From Cutibacterium sp. (GTDB lineage: Bacteria; Actinomycetota; Actinomycetes; Propionibacteriales; Propionibacteriaceae): a DNA stretch of 64,000 nucleotides. Numbering within the stretch: position 1 is the first letter of the stretch; each line of letters opens with the position of its first letter. The notes beneath the pieces are model-generated. The model ran no database searches. It saw nothing but the letters and a program-made list of their open reading frames with translations, and had not been told where the DNA came from. Location: contig NZ_JAUNEJ010000001.1 of the NCBI RefSeq assembly GCF_030525615.1, positions 372,001 to 436,000 on the forward strand, in the 5' to 3' direction. This document shows, one piece after another, positions 50,577-59,513 of this stretch. The position numbers and the translations under genes are program-made.

Positions 50577-51989
50577 GTGATCGACCCTACAACGTGGATG
50601 AGTCTTTTTACATCCAAAGGTGATCCAGATAGAACAGCTCGGGCTTGTGACTGTGCGACAGTGTTGAATCAACAGCAAGCGCATGATCTTCGCGCAGCTG
50701 GATACACACATGTGGGACGGTATCTTACTGGCACCGTCGGCGCAAATCATGTGTCGAAAGCCATGACCTTGCAAGAAGTTAGATATATGGAGAATGCTGG
50801 TTTATCGGTGTTCCCAATCTATCAGGATGGGGGATACTATTCAGATTATTTCGCTTCGCCGCGACAAGGAATTGTGGATGCGCTCACCGCTATCAATGCA
50901 GCTGATCTCCTGGGGTTCCCCAGTGGGACGACTATCTACTTTGCTGTTGATTTCGATGCTTATGGATTTCAAATCGATGACCTCGTAGTGCCCTATTTTC
51001 AACAGATTTCTGGGGTCTTTCATAGCCAAAAAAATGAATCAAAGTTTAAAGTAGGAGTCTATGGTCCACGGTTGGTGTGTAAAGAGGTGAGTAGTAGGGG
51101 ATACGCATCGACTTCTTTTGTTGCCGATATGTCGACTGGATTTTCCGGTAATCTTGGGTATCCTATTCCGAAGAACTGGGCATTTGATCAGTTTCATGAG
51201 TTCACCTTTGACTCTTCACCGTCATTTCCTCTAGACAAGGACGCATACTCTGGTCTCGATAAGGCGGCGAGTCACTTTGATAATGTGCGAGAGTATACTC
51301 CTGACGATCTAGAACGTCTTAATCTTAAGACTCGAGTAGAAGCTGCGAAGCAGGCGTTCATTCGTTATGTTCTCGAACCTCTTGGTTTCTATGGGAATTT
51401 TGTAAACTATGAGTTGGAGCACGATCGATCTGTACGGGTTAATCATGTTTCAAGTGGAGCTTTTGATGTGGATGTTGACATTACCGTGTCTGAAACGGTG
51501 GGTATGACATCTGGATGGTTCGGCACTATAAATATTGCCGTGGATAATAGTGGCGATCTGACTGTGGAAACGAAAAATCAAATTAGTGGTAGTAGCGCCA
51601 CTTTCGATTTTGAACATCTAGGTAGCAGCCTTGATTTTGAACAGCGGTTAATGTTAATTGCGGCATCTGTTAAATCTGGGACGATTTCCTACCGGATCGC
51701 AAGTACTGAATCAGGTCAGCTGATTCTTGACATTAAGGCTGAGTCCGACAATCTCGCGCCAGGAAGTAGCGGTTTGGAAACGAGGCTGAGTGTTACGGTT
51801 TCCTACATTTTGACACCGCGAGGCACGGGTGTCTCTTTTCAGATGCCGGAAATGAGCCCTGAAACAGTGCTAGTTGGGGTTGGCGTTGTCGCAGTCATCG
51901 CACTATTTGTTGTAACTCCAGTTGATGAAATCGGGGTGGCAGGTGCCGCTGCCCTGAAGGGGCTACGCATCCTTGGAGTGCTAGGATGA
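50577..51989 (+). CDS. DUF1906 glycoside-hydrolase-like protein, probably N-truncated
   Basis: 470 residues. Residues ~25-240 are the Rv2525c-like DUF1906 barrel: DCATVLNQQQAHDLRAAGY, GRYLTGTVG, FPIYQDGGYYSDYF, IYFAVDFDAYG, VGVYGPRLVC and WAFDQFHEFT. A beta-rich domain follows and one hydrophobic segment (VLVGVGVVAVIALFVV) near the end. As I recall them, homologues have peptidoglycan-binding repeats or a leader before ACDCATVLN; here only 25 residues and no signal peptide precede it. GTG 50577 has no good ribosome site. AT-rich relative to the core. Confidence 0.72.
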   Translation: MIDPTTWMSLFTSKGDPDRTARACDCATVLNQQQAHDLRAAGYTHVGRYLTGTVGANHVSKAMTLQEVRYMENAGLSVFPIYQDGGYYSDYFASPRQGIVDALTAINAADLLGFPSGTTIYFAVDFDAYGFQIDDLVVPYFQQISGVFHSQKNESKFKVGVYGPRLVCKEVSSRGYASTSFVADMSTGFSGNLGYPIPKNWAFDQFHEFTFDSSPSFPLDKDAYSGLDKAASHFDNVREYTPDDLERLNLKTRVEAAKQAFIRYVLEPLGFYGNFVNYELEHDRSVRVNHVSSGAFDVDVDITVSETVGMTSGWFGTINIAVDNSGDLTVETKNQISGSSATFDFEHLGSSLDFEQRLMLIAASVKSGTISYRIASTESGQLILDIKAESDNLAPGSSGLETRLSVTVSYILTPRGTGVSFQMPEMSPETVLVGVGVVAVIALFVVTPVDEIGVAGAAALKGLRILGVLG

Positions 51990-52044
51990 GTAGCATCGTA
52001 GACGTAGGAACACGCGTCTAAGACAGTAACGTGAGGAGGTCATC

Positions 52045-52476
52045 ATGGTGAAGGCAAAATGTGGCCAGGTGGTACTGGTCGCGGCCCTCGTTGGTGGCCT
52101 CCTCACCTCGTGTTCTACATCATCAACAGATCCGCATCAGATATCATGGGACGAGCCGGCTCGAGGCACCTTGATAATGATAGAGGATTCAATGTATGAC
52201 TCAATTAAAATTCGCCAAGATGACGATGACAATGACGTTTATATTTATACTGTAACTAAGGATACTGTTAAATCGGATGAGCCGCACGCATATAGGGTTG
52301 CCGCTAGCCGCCGGATTCAATTAGAGGATATTAAGATCACATGGTATTCCGATGAATACGGTAAAAAACCAAAAAAGGATAAATTCAATCTAAACACGCT
52401 TTCTGCTCGCATTGTCATCAAGGTTGATGGGGTCGTTATATTCGACCATCTCGAGTCCTTTATTGAAAATGCTTAA
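52045..52476 (+). CDS. Putative lipoprotein
   Basis: 143 residues with signal MVKAKCGQVVLVAALVGG and lipobox LLTSC near residue 23, so probably lipid-anchored outside the membrane. The mature part is charged, with a DDDDND run and KKPKKDKF; no domain recognised. ATG 52045 has GAGGAGG upstream. Follows the DUF1906 gene by 55 bases on the same strand, perhaps one unit. AT-rich. Confidence 0.75.
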   Translation: MVKAKCGQVVLVAALVGGLLTSCSTSSTDPHQISWDEPARGTLIMIEDSMYDSIKIRQDDDDNDVYIYTVTKDTVKSDEPHAYRVAASRRIQLEDIKITWYSDEYGKKPKKDKFNLNTLSARIVIKVDGVVIFDHLESFIENA

Positions 52477-52483
52477 TTAAACA

Positions 52484-52690
52484 GGCTCATCACAAACGAG
52501 GGTGTGGATGGTGTGGCGGTGCTGAGGCGGTGGCCTGGAACACCGTCAACGGCCATCGGCTGCCACCTACTGATCAACGATCCATCCCGCCTCGATGGCG
52601 TTGCTGCGATCGGGGCTGGGCGAAGACGTGTGGTCCAACACCGCCTGACCAGACCAGCCACCCGCGTCGTTACTGCCCACAGGTGTAAGC
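52484..52690 (+). pseudogene. Decayed ISL3-family transposase fragment
   Basis: Pieces of an ISL3 transposase are found in three frames: AVAWNTVN, then LLINDPSRLDGVAAIG (52567-52614), then GEDVWSNT, equivalent to the WxTVN...DPxRLDGVxxIGVDExVWRxT region of the family. GGCTCATCACAAACGAGG at 52484 resembles an ISL3 terminal repeat. Only ~120 bases of coding remain, with frameshifts. Confidence 0.65.
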
Positions 52691-52731
52691 AACGTCATGC
52701 GCAGCTACACCTAGAAAGCTTTAGAGATGTA

Positions 52732-52767
52732 ACGAGGGGCGACGCTCGGTGGAGCATCACCCCTCGT
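52732..52767 (-). terminator. Hairpin after the MT0933-type gene
   Basis: ACGAGGGG-c-GA-c-GCTC pairs with GAGC-a-TC-a-CCCCTCGT around a GGTG loop (14 pairs, two mismatches). It sits 69 bases beyond the stop of the leftward gene. 52477-52835 holds otherwise only the transposase remnant. Confidence 0.65.
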
Positions 52768-52835
52768 GTCGCAGCTCATCCGCTCCCATCCGAAGCGGGT
52801 CCCATAGGGACAGGCCACGTCATGTCGTGGACGAC

Positions 52836-53036
52836 TCACAGGTCGCCAAGCTTGTCTTTGAGGGCATCCTGGCCCTTGTCAACCTGATCGGAGAACTTGC
52901 CGTTCGTCTTGTCGTTGACAGCTTCGCCAGCTTTGTCGATACCCTGCTCGACCTTGTCGCTGTGCTGGCTGGCCTTGTCCTTGATGTCGTCCTGATGATC
53001 GCTGACGGCTTCTTTGGCCTTGTCAAAGAGTCCCAT
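52836..53036 (-). CDS. MT0933/Rv0909-type putative antitoxin
   Basis: 66 residues, highly charged and helical: MGLFDKAKEAVSDHQDDIKD, GIDKAGEAVNDKTNGKFSDQ and KGQDALKDKLGDL. This is the MT0933-like antitoxin family (also CsbD-like in composition). ATG 53036 follows AAAGGAG. No toxin gene of the Rv0910 type is next to it, so it may be an orphan or have another role. Confidence 0.75.
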   Translation of the reverse strand: MGLFDKAKEAVSDHQDDIKDKASQHSDKVEQGIDKAGEAVNDKTNGKFSDQVDKGQDALKDKLGDL

Positions 53037-53150
53037 GTGATCTCCTTTCGGGAGGTTTCCCCCTCTCGGGGATGACCACTCCAGGCTACCTACGAGATGG
53101 TCCACTCCCGTGAGGGTTTTCGCTCTCCGCGTTGATCTCAGGATGTCGGA

Positions 53151-54113
53151 ATGGTGCGCAATGATAAGGATGTGAATCTGCCGGTCATGTGTTTTCTTGG
53201 GCCCACAGCCAGCGGCAAATCAGGGCTGGCGGTACGGGTCTGTTTACGTCTGGCGCGTGATGGTCACCCTGCCGAGATCATCAATACCGATTCAATGGTG
53301 GTGTATCGGGGGATGGACATCGGTACCGCCACCCCCACGGTTTCCGAGCAACGCGCTGTGAAGCACCACCTGGTGTCGATTCTCGACGTCACCGAACCAT
53401 CCTCGATCGTTCTCATACAGACACTGGCCCGGGCAGCCACGGAAGATTGCCTGTCTCGAGGTGTTATCCCCGTGTTGGTTGGCGGTTCAGCCCTCTATAC
53501 CAAGGCGATCATCGACGAAATGACCGTTCCTCCCACTGATCCGAAAGTCCGGGCGAAGTGGCAGGAGAGATTGAATACTGAAGGTCCTGAGGCCTTGCAT
53601 GAAGAACTTGCACGACGAGATCCGAAGGCGGCTACATCAATCTTGCCTCGAAACGGTAGGAGGATTGTCCGGGCTCTTGAAGTCGTCGAGCTGACCGGAT
53701 CATTTACTGCGACCATTCCCGACGGGACTTTCCACTGGCCTAACACGGTGCAAATCGGTCTGGAGCTTCCTCGCGAGGACATGGATCGACGTATCGCTGA
53801 TCGGGTTGACCAGATGTGGCAGGAAGGGCTGGTCGACGAGGTTCGAGCCTTAGCCGATGACGGGTTGAGAGACGGTCTCACGGCCAGCCGAGCTCTCGGG
53901 TACCGGCAAGTGCTGGAGTTTCTCGACGGCGAATACGACGAGGACGAGGCCCGTCGTCGCACCGTCTCCGGTACTCGTCGTTTCGCCCGAAAACAGCTCA
54001 TGTGGTACCGCCGAGACGATCGTATTGAATGGTTCAATGCACTCGATTCTGATCTTGATGACAAGGTTGTGGCACGGGTGTTGACCGCCCTTTCCGCCGA
54101 CAAGGAGGATTGA
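53151..54113 (+). CDS. miaA: tRNA dimethylallyltransferase MiaA
   Basis: 320 residues. P-loop FLGPTASGKSGLA near residue 18, INTDSMVVYRGMDIGTA, and the family C-terminal block SRALGYRQVLEFLDGE and TRRFARKQLMWYRRD. Makes i6A37 in tRNA, the substrate for MiaB. ATG 53151. Followed after four bases by dapF. Confidence 0.95.
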   Translation: MVRNDKDVNLPVMCFLGPTASGKSGLAVRVCLRLARDGHPAEIINTDSMVVYRGMDIGTATPTVSEQRAVKHHLVSILDVTEPSSIVLIQTLARAATEDCLSRGVIPVLVGGSALYTKAIIDEMTVPPTDPKVRAKWQERLNTEGPEALHEELARRDPKAATSILPRNGRRIVRALEVVELTGSFTATIPDGTFHWPNTVQIGLELPREDMDRRIADRVDQMWQEGLVDEVRALADDGLRDGLTASRALGYRQVLEFLDGEYDEDEARRRTVSGTRRFARKQLMWYRRDDRIEWFNALDSDLDDKVVARVLTALSADKED

Positions 54114-54117
54114 CGAC

Positions 54118-54942
54118 ATGACGACGACGTTCTGGAAGGGACACGGGACCGGCAATGACTTCGTGATTGTCGATCGCCCGGCCCCCCTGACCAGTGAGCA
54201 GGTGCGATGGCTGTGCCATCGTCGATTCGGTATTGGCGCTGACGGTACCTTGCAGGCTTTGCGGGCTGGTGAAGTCGCGGACTGGGATGGTGATCCCGAT
54301 CTGTGGTTTATGGATTACCGGAACGCCGATGGCACCATCGCCGAGATGTGTGGCAACGGACTGCGGGTTTTTGCGCGCTATCTGGCGCAAACCGGGCGGA
54401 TCACGGGTGACGAAGCCGATGTCGCGACGCGCGCTGGGGTACGGCACATCACCCTGCATGACAATGGCGATGTCTCGGTGACGATGGGGACGGTTCGTGT
54501 TGAGAACGACGAGGTGACCATCGAGCATCAAGAGAGGTGGTGGCCGGCGTGCAAGATCGACGTTGGTAATCCTCATGCCGTTGTGGTGACCGATCACACC
54601 ACCATCACCTCGCTCAATCTCGACGAATCGCCGACGTGGCGTCCCCGGTCGGTTTTCCCGCACGGGGCCAATGTGGAATTTGTTGAGCAGCTGGATGGTC
54701 ATTCTGTCTCGATGAGGGTTCACGAGCGTGGCTCGGGGGAAACGATGTCGTGCGGAACTGGAACCGTGGCAGTGGCAGCGACGATGGCAACCCGTACTGG
54801 TCACCGTGGTCCCTGGACGGTCCATGTACCTGGCGGTCACGTCATTGTCACCCTCAGCCCTGCAGATAACGGATATGCCGCAGTGCTGAGGGGACCTGCG
54901 GTCATTCTTGCAACCGGGAAGGTCAGCCTTCCCGAGAAGTGA
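54118..54942 (+). CDS. dapF: Diaminopimelate epimerase
   Basis: 274 residues. The two catalytic cysteines are in AEMCGNGLRVFAR near residue 80 and ETMSCGTGTVAVA near residue 215; FWKGHGTGNDFVIVD opens the protein. Converts LL- to meso-diaminopimelate for lysine and cell wall. ATG 54118 is four bases after the miaA stop. The hflX gene follows. Confidence 0.96.
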   Translation: MTTTFWKGHGTGNDFVIVDRPAPLTSEQVRWLCHRRFGIGADGTLQALRAGEVADWDGDPDLWFMDYRNADGTIAEMCGNGLRVFARYLAQTGRITGDEADVATRAGVRHITLHDNGDVSVTMGTVRVENDEVTIEHQERWWPACKIDVGNPHAVVVTDHTTITSLNLDESPTWRPRSVFPHGANVEFVEQLDGHSVSMRVHERGSGETMSCGTGTVAVAATMATRTGHRGPWTVHVPGGHVIVTLSPADNGYAAVLRGPAVILATGKVSLPEK

Positions 54943-54997
54943 GCAACAGCGAAGTCGGGCTGTTCACCTGTCGGCCTGTGCTCGTACACTTGGCGCG

Positions 54998-56527
54998 ATG
55001 ACGATGACTTGGAATCACCAGGCATCGGGGCGCAAAGTAGTGGGCCAACAGGACGGGGACCGGGTGAGCGACACCGCAAGAGACACCGCGCGACTCGACG
55101 ACGAGCGCGAGAATGCACTCGACTTCGCGGAGGATGTCGCTGACGATCAGAATGAATATGACGGTGACCAGTTTGACCTGGATGCACGGTTATCCCTGAC
55201 TCGTGTACCGGGTATGTCGACCGACCTGTCCGACATCTCGGAGGTCGAGTACCGTCAGTTGCGCCTCGAGCGAGTGGTGCTCTGTTCGGTATGGACTCAA
55301 GGGTCGGCTGCCGATGCCGAGAATGCCATGGCAGAGCTCAAGGCCTTGGCTGAAACAGCGGGTTCACAAGTCCTCGAGGCCCTAATGCAACGACGAACGA
55401 CTCCCGATCCGGCGACGTATATCGGTTCTGGCAAGGTGGCTGAGCTGGCCGAGGTGGTTCGAGCTACAGGTGCCGACACGGTTATCTGTGATGGTGAACT
55501 CGACGCTGCCCAGCTTCGCAATCTAGAGGATCGCGTCAAGGTCAAGGTGGTCGACCGGACAGCATTAATCCTCGACATCTTTGCCCAGCACGCTCACAGC
55601 GTGGAGGGTCGTACTCAGGTCGAATTGGCTCAACTCACTTACCTCAAGCAGCGACTGCGTGGTTGGGGCGGAAACCTCTCTCGCCAGACTGGTGGCCGAG
55701 CGGCTGGTGGTGCCGGTATCGGTGGTCGTGGCCCTGGCGAGACTCGCATTGAGACTGACAGACGGCGTATTGGCCATCGCATTGCCGTGCTGCGTCGTCG
55801 TCTCAAGCACATCGAATCCACCCGTGCCTCCAAACGAGCAGATCGCGTTCGCAGCAAGGTGCCTTCTGTTGCCATCGTCGGATACACCAATGCAGGTAAG
55901 TCCTCGCTGCTCAACCGGCTGACTCGTGCCGGAGTGCTCGTGGAGAATGCCCTCTTTGCCACCCTCGATCCGACCACCCGTCGTACTGCCACCTCAGATG
56001 GTCGCGTCTACACCCTCACCGACACCGTCGGCTTCGTGAGACATCTTCCGCACGATTTAGTCGAGGCTTTTTCCTCCACCCTCGAGGAAACAGCCATGGC
56101 CGACGTGCTGGTGCACGTTGTCGACACATCTGACCCTGACCCAGTCGGGCAGGTCGATGCTGTACGTGGCGTTCTGGCGGGAATCGGCGCGAGCAAGATT
56201 CCGGAAATCCTGGTGCTCAACAAGATTGATCGTCTCGACGACGACACCATTGTGACGTTGCGATCGACCTTCCCTGGCGCTTATTTCATCTCCGCGCATA
56301 CCGGTGAGGGGATTGACGAGCTTGTCACGGCGATCGAGGCCGAGCTGCCAGTACCCTCCCAGAAGGTCGACGTCATCGTGCCTTACGCGCGCGGAGACCT
56401 GATAGACAAGATTCACCACAACGGGACGATCGAACTCATCGATCACACCGCCGATGGCACCCATGTCATCGCTCATCTCCACCCGGCTTTGGCAGCCGAG
56501 GTCGAGGAGGCGTGCCATGGCTCGTGA
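54998..56527 (+). CDS. hflX: Ribosome-associated GTPase HflX
   Basis: 509 residues. HflX domain with YIGSGKVAEL and GGRGPGETRIETDRRRI; G1 GYTNAGKSSL, G3 DTVGFVRHLP, G4 LNKID. Splits stalled ribosomes under stress. ATG 54998 is chosen since earlier codons overlap dapF; GTG 55063 could be an internal alternative. The first ~60 residues are Asp/Arg-rich and variable. Its end overlaps the helicase start by 11 bases. Confidence 0.93.
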   Translation: MTMTWNHQASGRKVVGQQDGDRVSDTARDTARLDDERENALDFAEDVADDQNEYDGDQFDLDARLSLTRVPGMSTDLSDISEVEYRQLRLERVVLCSVWTQGSAADAENAMAELKALAETAGSQVLEALMQRRTTPDPATYIGSGKVAELAEVVRATGADTVICDGELDAAQLRNLEDRVKVKVVDRTALILDIFAQHAHSVEGRTQVELAQLTYLKQRLRGWGGNLSRQTGGRAAGGAGIGGRGPGETRIETDRRRIGHRIAVLRRRLKHIESTRASKRADRVRSKVPSVAIVGYTNAGKSSLLNRLTRAGVLVENALFATLDPTTRRTATSDGRVYTLTDTVGFVRHLPHDLVEAFSSTLEETAMADVLVHVVDTSDPDPVGQVDAVRGVLAGIGASKIPEILVLNKIDRLDDDTIVTLRSTFPGAYFISAHTGEGIDELVTAIEAELPVPSQKVDVIVPYARGDLIDKIHHNGTIELIDHTADGTHVIAHLHPALAAEVEEACHGS

Positions 56528-58559
56528 GGCGGCTGAAGTCACCAAGATGTGCCGCGACCTTCTCACCATGACCGTTTCGCAGATGGGAGGCCAGGAGAGG
56601 GCCGGTCAGGTGCGGATGGTCGAGGCTGTCGACCAGGCGATACGTGAGGAGCTACACCTTCTGGTTCAGGCCGGGACCGGTACCGGCAAATCTCTGGGAT
56701 ACCTGGCACCAGCCCTGGTTCACTGCATTGAGGATGGGGCTCGGGTGATCGTCACCACTGCCACCCTTGCCTTGCAGGCCCAGCTTGCTCACAAGGACAT
56801 TCCGGCAATCCTGGCCGCATCGGACAAAATCTTGTCTCGTCGGCCAAAAGTGGCGGTTCTTAAGGGGCGCAACAACCACATCTGTTTGCACAAGGTGCGT
56901 GGTGGTTCCACAGCACTCAAAGGGCAGGACGCCCTGGTCCCGGGGGCTGATCTGGCCGCTGAGGATGAGGAAGCCCGACGCGCTACCCCTGCTTCTGCCT
57001 TAGGAGCCGAGGTCGTCATGTTGCGCGAATGGGCTGAGGAGCAGGTCGAGGCGTCCGAACTCGGTGATCGTGATGATGCGCCTGCGCACACCCCCTTGGC
57101 TTGGGCCCAAGTGAGTGTGCCAGCCAACGAGTGTTTGGGGGCTCAGCGTTGCCCTTTCGGCAGTGAGTGTCTGTCCGAAGCGGCTCGCGAGAAGGCTCGA
57201 AACGCTGACCTCATTGTCACCAATCACGCCATGCTCGCAATCGACGCGCTGAATGGAAACAATGTGCTGCCAGAGCACGACGCCGTGATTATTGACGAGG
57301 CTCACGAGTTGGTGGATCGGTTCACCCGGGCTGCGTCCAAAGATCTGTCCTCTTCACTCGTGACGATGACGGCGAAACGGGCGACGACATGGCTGGACGA
57401 TGACGTCAGTGCGGACTTGCTTCATGAGGCCGACGTGTTGGCCAATGCTCTGGAGGCGACCGCGCCGGGGCAGGTGACCAGCCCCGATACCCAGGTCATA
57501 CAGGCCTGCACGCTGGTGCGGAATTTGGCCAGGGAAGCGGTAAGCCAACTGGGGCGACGAGACGAGGAGTCCCGAGAATCAGTCGACGCCGAGAGAGTAC
57601 AAGCTCAGGCCGCCATGCGTGAGGTTTTTGAGACTGCTGATCGCATGGTGTCGATGGCGGCTGCTGACGTGGTGTGGGTCTCGGAATCAGAGAAGGGGTA
57701 TCGCAGCATTCACGTGGCGCCATTGAGCGTGTCAGGCCCGCTGCGCGAGAACGTCTTTGCGGCGGCGACCACCATCTTGACTTCGGCCACCTTGTGTATT
57801 GGCGGTAATTTCCTGACCACCGCGCGCAACGTCGGGTTGCCGCCACACGAGCAGATCAAAGGGGATACCCCGGAGGTTCTCGACACTCAGATGGGGTGGC
57901 GAGGAGTTGACGTCGGTTCACCGTTCGACTATTCGAAGCAGGGGATTCTATATGTCGCCAGATCCCTCCCGCGCCCAGGACGAGACGGCATTTCGGCACA
58001 AGCCCTGGACGATCTCGTTGAGCTGGTCCGGGCCGCTGGCGGACGTAGCCTCGGACTGTTTTCCTCTCAACGTAATGCAATGGCCGCAGCTGAACATATG
58101 CGCACGGTCATGCCGGGCATTCCGGTGCTGTGCCAGGGGGAGGGGCATTTGGCTGATCTCACCCGCCGATTCACAGGTGACCCGTCGACGTGTCTGTTTG
58201 GGACCTTGTCACTGTGGCAGGGGGTGGACGTTCCTGGCGATACCTGCCGGTTGGTCATCATTGACCGGATCCCCTTTCCACGCCCAGATGATCCACTTAT
58301 GGCGGCACGGAGTGAAGCAGTTCAGGATGCGGGCGGTAATGGCTTCATGACGGTGTCGGCTGGGCACGCGGCGCTCTTGTTGGCCCAAGGGGCGGGTCGG
58401 CTCATTCGACGTTCTGACGACCGAGGTGTGGTCGCCGTGTTGGACCCTCGGTTGGTGACAGCGCGATATGGAGGTTTTCTAAGGGCGTCAATGCCGTCAT
58501 TTTGGATAACGACAGATCGCAATATGGCCATCGGGGCGTTGCGTAGGTTGGGGGAGTGA
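56517..58559 (+). CDS. DinG/XPD-like ATP-dependent helicase
   Basis: 680 residues. Walker A VQAGTGTGKSLGYL near residue 47, DEAH box IIDEAHELVDR near 260, motif VI GAGRLIRRSDDRGVV. Four cysteines that fit an iron-sulfur cluster lie in NNHICLHK, NECLGAQRC and PFGSECLSE. Family members unwind damaged or R-loop DNA. ATG 56517 overlaps hflX. Its stop is four bases from that of the convergent LexA-type gene. Confidence 0.92.
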   Translation: MAREAAEVTKMCRDLLTMTVSQMGGQERAGQVRMVEAVDQAIREELHLLVQAGTGTGKSLGYLAPALVHCIEDGARVIVTTATLALQAQLAHKDIPAILAASDKILSRRPKVAVLKGRNNHICLHKVRGGSTALKGQDALVPGADLAAEDEEARRATPASALGAEVVMLREWAEEQVEASELGDRDDAPAHTPLAWAQVSVPANECLGAQRCPFGSECLSEAAREKARNADLIVTNHAMLAIDALNGNNVLPEHDAVIIDEAHELVDRFTRAASKDLSSSLVTMTAKRATTWLDDDVSADLLHEADVLANALEATAPGQVTSPDTQVIQACTLVRNLAREAVSQLGRRDEESRESVDAERVQAQAAMREVFETADRMVSMAAADVVWVSESEKGYRSIHVAPLSVSGPLRENVFAAATTILTSATLCIGGNFLTTARNVGLPPHEQIKGDTPEVLDTQMGWRGVDVGSPFDYSKQGILYVARSLPRPGRDGISAQALDDLVELVRAAGGRSLGLFSSQRNAMAAAEHMRTVMPGIPVLCQGEGHLADLTRRFTGDPSTCLFGTLSLWQGVDVPGDTCRLVIIDRIPFPRPDDPLMAARSEAVQDAGGNGFMTVSAGHAALLLAQGAGRLIRRSDDRGVVAVLDPRLVTARYGGFLRASMPSFWITTDRNMAIGALRRLGE

Positions 58560-58563
58560 ACGA

Positions 58564-59253
58564 TTAAAGGTGTCTCATAACCGAGACGGCGCGACCCACG
58601 AGAAAAGCATCATCGAGGTTGATCGGCGAGTGAGCAGGGTTTGAGGCCATCAGCCACGGTTTCCCTCCAATCTTGGCCAAGGTGCGGACGATCGTCGTAC
58701 CTCCCACCGTGGCCGCCACGAAATAGGTTTCGGGCGGATCGTCAGGAAGGTCTGCTGCGGACAGCTGTTGAACGAGGACAAGGTCCCCAAGACGGAAATC
58801 GGGTGTCATCCCATCGTCGCGAACGACAACCACCACGTGATCGCCATGACCGAGTAGTTGGGAAGGCACCGCAATGGCAGTGTCGTGACGCTCATCGTCG
58901 TCGCTTTCACTCGGGTTGAAAACCTTAATCTGTAAGGCCTGGAGTCCGTGCGAATTGTCGACAGTGACGGCATCCTCCACGACCTCAAGGACGCCGTTAA
59001 CCCGCCGTAGCAAGCCCAGGTCGATGAGAGCTGAGATACGTCTTTGAATAGTCGACGTACTAGCTGCTCCTGTCATGGCGGCTAGGGCACGAACAGTCGG
59101 CACCCGACCGTCATGCCGCGCCTCCTTGACGGCGGCAAGGATCTCGCGTTCCTTGGCGGAAGGCTCACGGGTAGGGGTGGACGGGACGGCTGACGAAACG
59201 GCGGCTGGGTCCGAGGTGTCAGCTCCAGGCGTATCGGTGGTCACAAAGGTCAC
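58564..59253 (-). CDS. LexA-type repressor lacking the self-cleavage residues
   Basis: 229 residues. Winged helix typical of LexA: SAKEREILAAVKEARHDGRV, TVRALAAMTGAASTSTIQR and LIDLGLLRR. The C-terminal S24-like domain aligns well to LexA around LGDLVLVQQ, KPWLMASNPAHSPI and the end GRAVSVMRHL. But the catalytic Ser (GDSM in LexA) reads DDGM (Gly near residue 148), the catalytic Lys (ATVKTF) reads TIVRTL (Arg near 190), and the AAG cleavage site region reads IKVFNPSES. So self-cleavage should not be possible. Location beside a small membrane gene and nrdR matches lexA of Mycobacterium. GTG 59253 or 59244 starts it; longer upstream frame lacks conservation. 260 bases to the next gene hold no GAAC-N4-GTTC box that I could find. 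Confidence 0.85.
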   Translation of the reverse strand: MTFVTTDTPGADTSDPAAVSSAVPSTPTREPSAKEREILAAVKEARHDGRVPTVRALAAMTGAASTSTIQRRISALIDLGLLRRVNGVLEVVEDAVTVDNSHGLQALQIKVFNPSESDDDERHDTAIAVPSQLLGHGDHVVVVVRDDGMTPDFRLGDLVLVQQLSAADLPDDPPETYFVAATVGGTTIVRTLAKIGGKPWLMASNPAHSPINLDDAFLVGRAVSVMRHL

Positions 59254-59513
59254 GCTATAGGTCGGGTACGACAGTGCTCGGCCGGTGCTGTTCCGTGAGG
59301 TCAAGGCGGCGTCGATATGTGTTGTCGATAGACCTGAAGAGTGCGTGTGACTAGGGTGTTCTCTTGGTGTTCCACTCTGGTGGCGGCGAATTTGTCGGTC
59401 GGACCGGATGTCATTGATGACGCCGACGGAGGTTGTGCCGTCGGCCCGTTTCGGGATCTGTTCCGAGGCCGCTGACGGGAGCGGATGGCTCTCGTCGGCA
59501 GAGAGGTGATCCG

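Larger units (their letters stand above)
48971..52714. mobile_element. Putative genomic island between miaB and miaA
   Basis: The 22-base sequence ending CGCAACGACACTTAG at 48971-48992 recurs as one ending CGCAGCTACACCTAG at 52693-52714 (18 of 22 identical over the full 22, same orientation). The repeats bracket an XRE gene, two truncated genes, a lipoprotein and a dead transposase, while core genes resume outside. No integrase is present. Boundaries are tentative. Confidence 0.45.

Noticed and set aside
50577-51989. Prophage endolysin
   Set aside because: DUF1906 domains occur in phage lysins, but no holin, portal, tail or integrase genes are present.
52836-53105. Longer start for the MT0933-type gene
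   Set aside because: The extra 23 residues are upstream of the AAAGGAG site and not conserved.
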